From Siphonodentalium dalli (Eukaryota > Mollusca > Scaphopoda > Gadilida > Siphonodentaliidae), in the NCBI GenBank assembly GCA_032622095.1, contig CP136064.1:190329794-190393793 (forward strand): DNA of 64,000 nucleotides. The letters are read 5' to 3'. Positions 59,550 to 64,000 of the stretch are shown here, piece after piece. The notes beneath the pieces were generated by a model that was not told the DNA's origin, ran no database searches, and was given only the letters and a program-made list of their open reading frames with translations. Position 1 is the first letter of the stretch. Each line of letters starts with the position of its first letter. The position numbers and the translations under genes were made by a program.

Positions 59550-59844
59550 AGAAATACTTTTGCACGAAAGTTAAAATTCGATTATGACGGTTTTGGTGAT
59601 ATTAATGGATGTAAATAATAGAAACAGCTTTCCCCATCGTTTTTCCGCGTGAAATCACGAAAACGAAAAAATTACTTTTCTGTATGCTCCGATGATATGC
59701 TCCGATGCTCCGTGGTATTGTGTCCTTATATTGCAGTGTAATTTCTATCATTTTATATTGAGATTAACATACTTCTTTTTTTCGTGGGAAATCAAAGGAT
59801 TTATTATTTGTCGACAATAATATGGCCTTGCAATTTTACGGGCC

Positions 59845-59916
59845 GGGGATGTAGCTCAGTGGTAGAGCGTTCGCTTCGCATGTGAAAGGCCCCGGGTTCA
59901 ATCCCCGGGATCTCCA
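59845..59916 (+). tRNA. tRNA-Ala-CGC: tRNA-Ala (CGC), copy c, unit 39, acceptor mismatch
   Basis: Shares the base-65 C to G change with the preceding c copy (58322-58393) but not its base-49 change. Confidence 0.93.
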
Positions 59917-60688
59917 AGGAAGGCGAATTTTGTTACAATATCTTGCACTATATTTCATCAATGGCGGGTTTTGGTAAATTTTTACCCCATTCAATCTCAT
60001 ACAAAATTTATAGCACTCGATCTATTTTATCAGAGGCTGCTTTTTGGTAATGTTTTGCACTATTCAAATCTCGCACAAAATCCCATGTGTACATTGTCCT
60101 GTATTTTTTATAATTTGTTTTATATATCAGTTCGTTTCATCCCATATTTTAGTTGCGGGAGGTAGCGTCTGTTTCACAGCATCACCCATAGAGACAAGTT
60201 GACGTCACAGACATGATGCACCATTCGTTCGCAATATGGACACCCAATAATTTAGTTGGTTGTTTGATTACGACATGTTCAAGATCGAAAATTGGGATCG
60301 TCAAGGTCGGTCTCGGAATATTGTTAAATGGACACAACTCGTTTAAACCTCAAACAGTACGTATACCTAATATGGAAGTCGGAACAATGCAGGTCGATAA
60401 ATACACGAAACACCGTTATACTCTAAAAATAGTCTTATCGAAATCACATTAATTTGACAGCTGTTTTCAATTATTTTTTCTCACAGATTGAGACAAACGC
60501 TCTTTATGCGTACCGTATAAGGAATATATAAACACTGAACGCTCGATCTTTATTGTCTCGTGCTGATTAATTTTCCGAAAACAATATGACTTGAATAAGT
60601 CACGACATGATATGTATACATTTCATGTATTTCTCGACACATTTTGACCCCGAACCGGGCCTGACGAGGAGGGTATGTTCTTTGGTCT

Positions 60689-60760
60689 GGGGATGTAGCT
60701 CAGTGGTAGAGCGTTCGCTTTGCATGTGAAAGGCCCCGGGTTCGATCCCCGGCATCTCCA
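60689..60760 (+). tRNA. tRNA-Ala-TGC: tRNA-Ala (TGC), copy a, unit 40
   Basis: Gene identical to the a reference; TTGGTCT leader. Confidence 0.97.
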
Positions 60761-61000
60761 GCACAGTGCTTTCTTTTTATTTGTATGTATGAAGTTTTAA
60801 TTGCACATGCCGCTGTTATGACTGACTGTCGTGATTTCATATACTGGAAAGTCACCATTTGTGAATCGAAACGTTCCGTCCTATATGCATAGCTATTAAA
60901 TCACAACAAAGCAAATTTACCACTTCATCTGACTTCTCATCGAATAATAAATAGCTGTCTAATGTAGTCTCCAAACTTTGACGGACAAATTCTATCAGTT

Positions 61001-61072
61001 GGGGATGTAGCTCAGTGGTAGAGCGTTCGCTTTGCATGTGAAAGGCCCCGGGTTCGATCCCCGGCATCTCCA
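61001..61072 (+). tRNA. tRNA-Ala-TGC: tRNA-Ala (TGC), copy b, unit 40
   Basis: Identical to the b reference. Confidence 0.97.
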
Positions 61073-61367
61073 AGAAATACTTTTGCACGAAAGTTAAAAT
61101 TCGATTATGACGGTTTTGGTGATATTAATGGATGTAAATAATAGAAACAGCTTTCCCCATCGTTTTTCCGCGTGAAATCACGAAAACGAAAAAATTACTT
61201 TTCTGTATGCTCCGATGATATGCTCCGATGCTCCGTGGTATTGTGTCCTTATATTGCAGTGTAATTTCTATCATTTTATATTGAGATTAACATACTTCTT
61301 TTTTTCGTGGGAAATCAAAGGATTTATTATTTGTCGACAATAATATGGCCTTGCAATTTTACGGGCC

Positions 61368-61439
61368 GGGGATGTAGCTCAGTGGTAGAGCGTTCGCTTC
61401 GCATGTGAAAGGCCCCGGGTTCAATCCCCGGCATCTCCA
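61368..61439 (+). tRNA. tRNA-Ala-CGC: tRNA-Ala (CGC), copy c, unit 40
   Basis: Identical to the c reference. Confidence 0.97.
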
Positions 61440-62211
61440 AGGAAGGCGAATTTTGTTACAATATCTTGCACTATATTTCATCAATGGCGGGTTTTGGTAA
61501 ATTTTTACCCCATTCAATCTCATACAAAATTTATAGCACTCGATCTATTTTATCAGAGGCTGCTTTTTGGTAATGTTTTGCACTATTCAAATCTCGCACA
61601 AAATCCCATGTGTACATTGTCCTGTATTTTTTATAATTTGTTTTATATATCAGTTCGTTTCATCCCATATTTTAGTTGCGGGAGGTAGCGTCTGTTTCAC
61701 AGCATCACCCATAGAGACAAGTTGACGTCACAGACATGATGCACCATTCGTTCGCAATATGGGCACCCAATAATTTAGTTGGTTGTTTGATTACGACATG
61801 TTCAAGATCGAAAATTGGGATCGTCAAGGTCGGTCTCGGAATATTGTTAAATGGACACAACTCGTTTAAACCTCAAACAGTACGTATACCTAATATGGAA
61901 GTCGGAACAATGCAGGTCGATAAATACACGAAACACCGTTATACTCTAAAAATAGTCTTATCGAAATCACATTAATTTGACAGCTGTTTTCAATTATTTT
62001 TTCTCACAGATTGAGACAAACGCTCTTTATGCGTACCGTATAAGGAATATATAAACACTGAACGCTCGATCTTTATTGTCTCGTGCTGATTAATTTTCCG
62101 AAAACAATATGACTTGAATAAGTCACGACATGATATGTATACATTTCATGTATTTCTCGACACATTTTGACCCCGAACCGGGCCTGACGAGGAGGGTATG
62201 TTCTTTGGCCT

Positions 62212-62283
62212 GGGGATGTAGCTCAGTGGTAGAGCGTTCGCTTTGCACGTGAAAGGCCCCGGGTTCGATCCCCGGCATCTCCA
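62212..62283 (+). tRNA. tRNA-Ala-TGC: tRNA-Ala (TGC), copy a, unit 41, C38 variant
   Basis: Same as the C38 copy at 28107-28178. Confidence 0.96.
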
Positions 62284-62523
62284 GCACAGTGCTTTCTTTT
62301 TATTTGTATGTATGAAGTTTTAATTGCACATGCCGCTGTTATGACTGACTGTCGTGATTTCATATACTGGAAAGTCACCATTTGTGAATCGAAACGTTCC
62401 GTCCTATATGCATAGCTATTAAATCACAACAAAGCAAATTTACCACTTCATCTGACTTCTCATCGAATAATAAATAGCTGTCTAATGTAGTCTCCAAACT
62501 TTGACGGACAAATTCTATCAGAT

Positions 62524-62595
62524 GGGGATGTAGCTCAGTGGTAGAGCGTTCGCTTTGCATGTGAAAGGCCCCGGGTTCGATCCCCGGCATCTCCA
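62524..62595 (+). tRNA. tRNA-Ala-TGC: tRNA-Ala (TGC), copy b, unit 41
   Basis: Gene identical to the b reference; the leader ends AGAT instead of AGTT. Confidence 0.97.
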
Positions 62596-62890
62596 AGAAA
62601 TACTTTTGCACGAAAGTTAAAATTCGATTATGACGGTTTTGGTGATATTAATGGATGTAAATAATAGAAACAGCTTTCCCCATCGTTTTTCCGCGTGAAA
62701 TCACGAAAACGAAAAAATTACTTTTCTGTATGCTCCGATGATATGCTCCGATGCTCCGTGGTATTGTGTCCTTATATTGCAGTGTAATTTCTATCATTTT
62801 ATATTGAGATTAACATACTTCTTTTTTTCGTGGGAAATCAAAGGATTTATTATTTGTCGACAATAATATGGCCTTGCAATTTTACGGGCC

Positions 62891-62962
62891 GGGGATGTAG
62901 CTCAGTGGTAGAGCGTTCGCTTCGCATGTGAAAGGCCCCGGGTTCAATCCCCGGCATCTCCA
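62891..62962 (+). tRNA. tRNA-Ala-CGC: tRNA-Ala (CGC), copy c, unit 41
   Basis: Identical to the c reference. Confidence 0.97.
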
Positions 62963-63734
62963 AGGAAGGCGAATTTTGTTACAATATCTTGCACTATATT
63001 TCATCAATGGCGGGTTTTGGTAAATTTTTACCCCATTCAATCTCATACAAAATTTATAGCACTCGATCTATTTTATCAGAGGCTGCTTTTTGGTAATGTT
63101 TTGCACTATTCAAATCTCGCACAAAATCCCATGTGTACATTGTCCTGTATTTTTTATAATTTGTTTTATATATCAGTTCGTTTCATCCCATATTTTAGTT
63201 GCGGGAGGTAGCGTCTGTTTCACAGCATCACCCATAGAGACAAGTTGACGTCACAGACATGATGCACCATTCGTTCGCAATATGGACACCCAATAATTTA
63301 GTTGGTTGTTTGATTACGACATGTTCAAGATCGAAAATTGGGATCGTCAAGGTCGGTCTCGGAATATTGTTAAATGGACACAACTCGTTTAAACCTCAAA
63401 CAGTACGTATACCTAATATGGAAGTCGGAACAATGCAGGTCGATAAATACACGAAACACCGTTATACTCTAAAAATAGTCTTATCGAAATCACATTAATT
63501 TGACAGCTGTTTTCAATTATTTTTTCTCACAGATTGAGACAAACGCTCTTTATGCGTACCGTATAAGGAATATATAAACACTGAACGCTCGATCTTTATT
63601 GTCTCGTGCTGATTAATTTTCCGAAAACAATATGACTTGAATAAGTCACGACATGATATGTATACATTTCATGTATTTCTCGACACATTTTGACCCCGAA
63701 CCGGGCCTGACGAGGAGGGTATGTTCTTTGGCCT

Positions 63735-63806
63735 GGGGATGTAGCTCAGTGGTAGAGCGTTCGCTTTGCACGTGAAAGGCCCCGGGTTCGATCCCCGGCA
63801 TCTCCA
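63735..63806 (+). tRNA. tRNA-Ala-TGC: tRNA-Ala (TGC), copy a, unit 42, C38 variant
   Basis: Last tRNA in the window, C38 variant. The window ends inside the a-b spacer, about 46 bp before the expected b copy. Confidence 0.96.
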
Positions 63807-64000
63807 GCACAGTGCTTTCTTTTTATTTGTATGTATGAAGTTTTAATTGCACATGCCGCTGTTATGACTGACTGTCGTGATTTCATATACTGGAAAGTCA
63901 CCATTTGTGAATCGAAACGTTCCGTCCTATATGCATAGCTATTAAATCACAACAAAGCAAATTTACCACTTCATCTGACTTCTCATCGAATAATAAATAG

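Larger units (their letters stand above)
1..64000 (+). repeat. Tandem array of ~1.52-kb units, each with three tRNA-Ala genes
   Basis: Forty-two head-to-tail units cover the window and the array continues past both ends. Counting a unit from the base after one tRNA c to the end of the next tRNA c, units 1-42 end at 1512, 3034, 4543, 6065, 7587, 9109, 10632, 12154, 13676, 15185, 16707, 18229, 19751, 21273, 22788, 24303, 25818, 27334, 28855, 30376, 31897, 33418, 34941, 36781, 38304, 40146, 41679, 43202, 44725, 46248, 47771, 49255, 50778, 52301, 53824, 55347, 56870, 58393, 59916, 61439, 62962 and beyond 64000. Most units are 1521-1523 bp; exceptions are 1509 (units 3, 10), 1515-1516 (15-18), 1840/1842 (24, 26), 1533 (27) and 1484 (32). 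Units differ by only a few substitutions each, in spacers as much as in genes, so they are homogenised by exchange rather than conserved base by base by selection. Confidence 0.98.

Noticed and set aside
1-64000. CRISPR array or phage/plasmid repeat
   Set aside because: The repeat is 1.5 kb with conserved, not unique, intervening sequence, and its fixed genes are tRNAs with eukaryotic Pol III signals.
1-64000. Transposon- or SINE-driven spread of tRNA-Ala
   Set aside because: Units are strictly head to tail with full-length genes, no target-site duplications, no poly-A tails and no transposase or reverse transcriptase frames.
1-64000. Firm assignment to Entamoeba or to a named animal
   Set aside because: Entamoeba tRNA arrays are similar in layout, but the units I know of combine different amino acids. 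The Ala sequence looks metazoan, but no species-level marker is present.
1-64000. 5S rRNA, U snRNA or spliced-leader gene hidden in the spacer
   Set aside because: I looked for 5S internal boxes, U6/U1-like motifs and Sm sites next to a donor; only chance AATTTTTA-like matches appear. A covariance-model search (Rfam) would settle this.

Overview
The whole window is one head-to-tail tandem array of tRNA-alanine genes. The repeat unit is about 1.52 kb and carries three tRNA-Ala genes on the + strand: copy 'a' (anticodon TGC), copy 'b' (TGC) and copy 'c' (CGC). I count 41 complete or near-complete units plus a 42nd that runs off the right end. This gives 124 tRNA genes: 42 a, 41 b and 41 c. Neither edge of the array is in the window; position 1 lies 10 bases past a unit boundary. 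I see no convincing protein-coding gene, rRNA, transposon or CRISPR.

The genes look eukaryotic and nuclear, most likely from an invertebrate animal. The 3' CCA is not encoded beyond the discriminator base, each gene has internal A and B boxes of the Pol III type 2 promoter, and each is followed within 8-14 bases by a T4-T5 run that would stop Pol III. The spacers are AT-rich and non-coding. The species cannot be named from this sequence.

Unit layout, using the first unit: long spacer (1-762), tRNA a (763-834), 240-bp spacer, tRNA b (1075-1146), 294-bp spacer, tRNA c (1441-1512). The long spacer holds a consensus CRE palindrome, a TATATAAA motif, a short hairpin and a 24-bp near-palindrome. 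The b-c spacer holds a stem-loop, an 8-bp minisatellite that changes unit length, and a near-palindrome centred on GTCGAC.

Units 1-17 (1-25818) are an older-looking length class of 1522, 1509 or 1515 bp. Units 18-42 (25819-64000) are a second class of 1521 or 1523 bp with exceptions. Units 20-23 form a two-unit higher-order repeat. Units 24 and 26 share an identical 319-bp rearranged insertion 3363 bp apart. Two patches of damaged tRNAs stand out: units 17-18, where all three tRNAs of unit 17 are mutated, and units 29-32. In unit 31 the c copy has an anticodon changed from CGC (Ala) to CGG (reads Pro CCG) while keeping the G3:U70 alanine identity pair. Together the array looks like a high-dosage tRNA-Ala locus kept similar by unequal exchange and gene conversion, with local decay.
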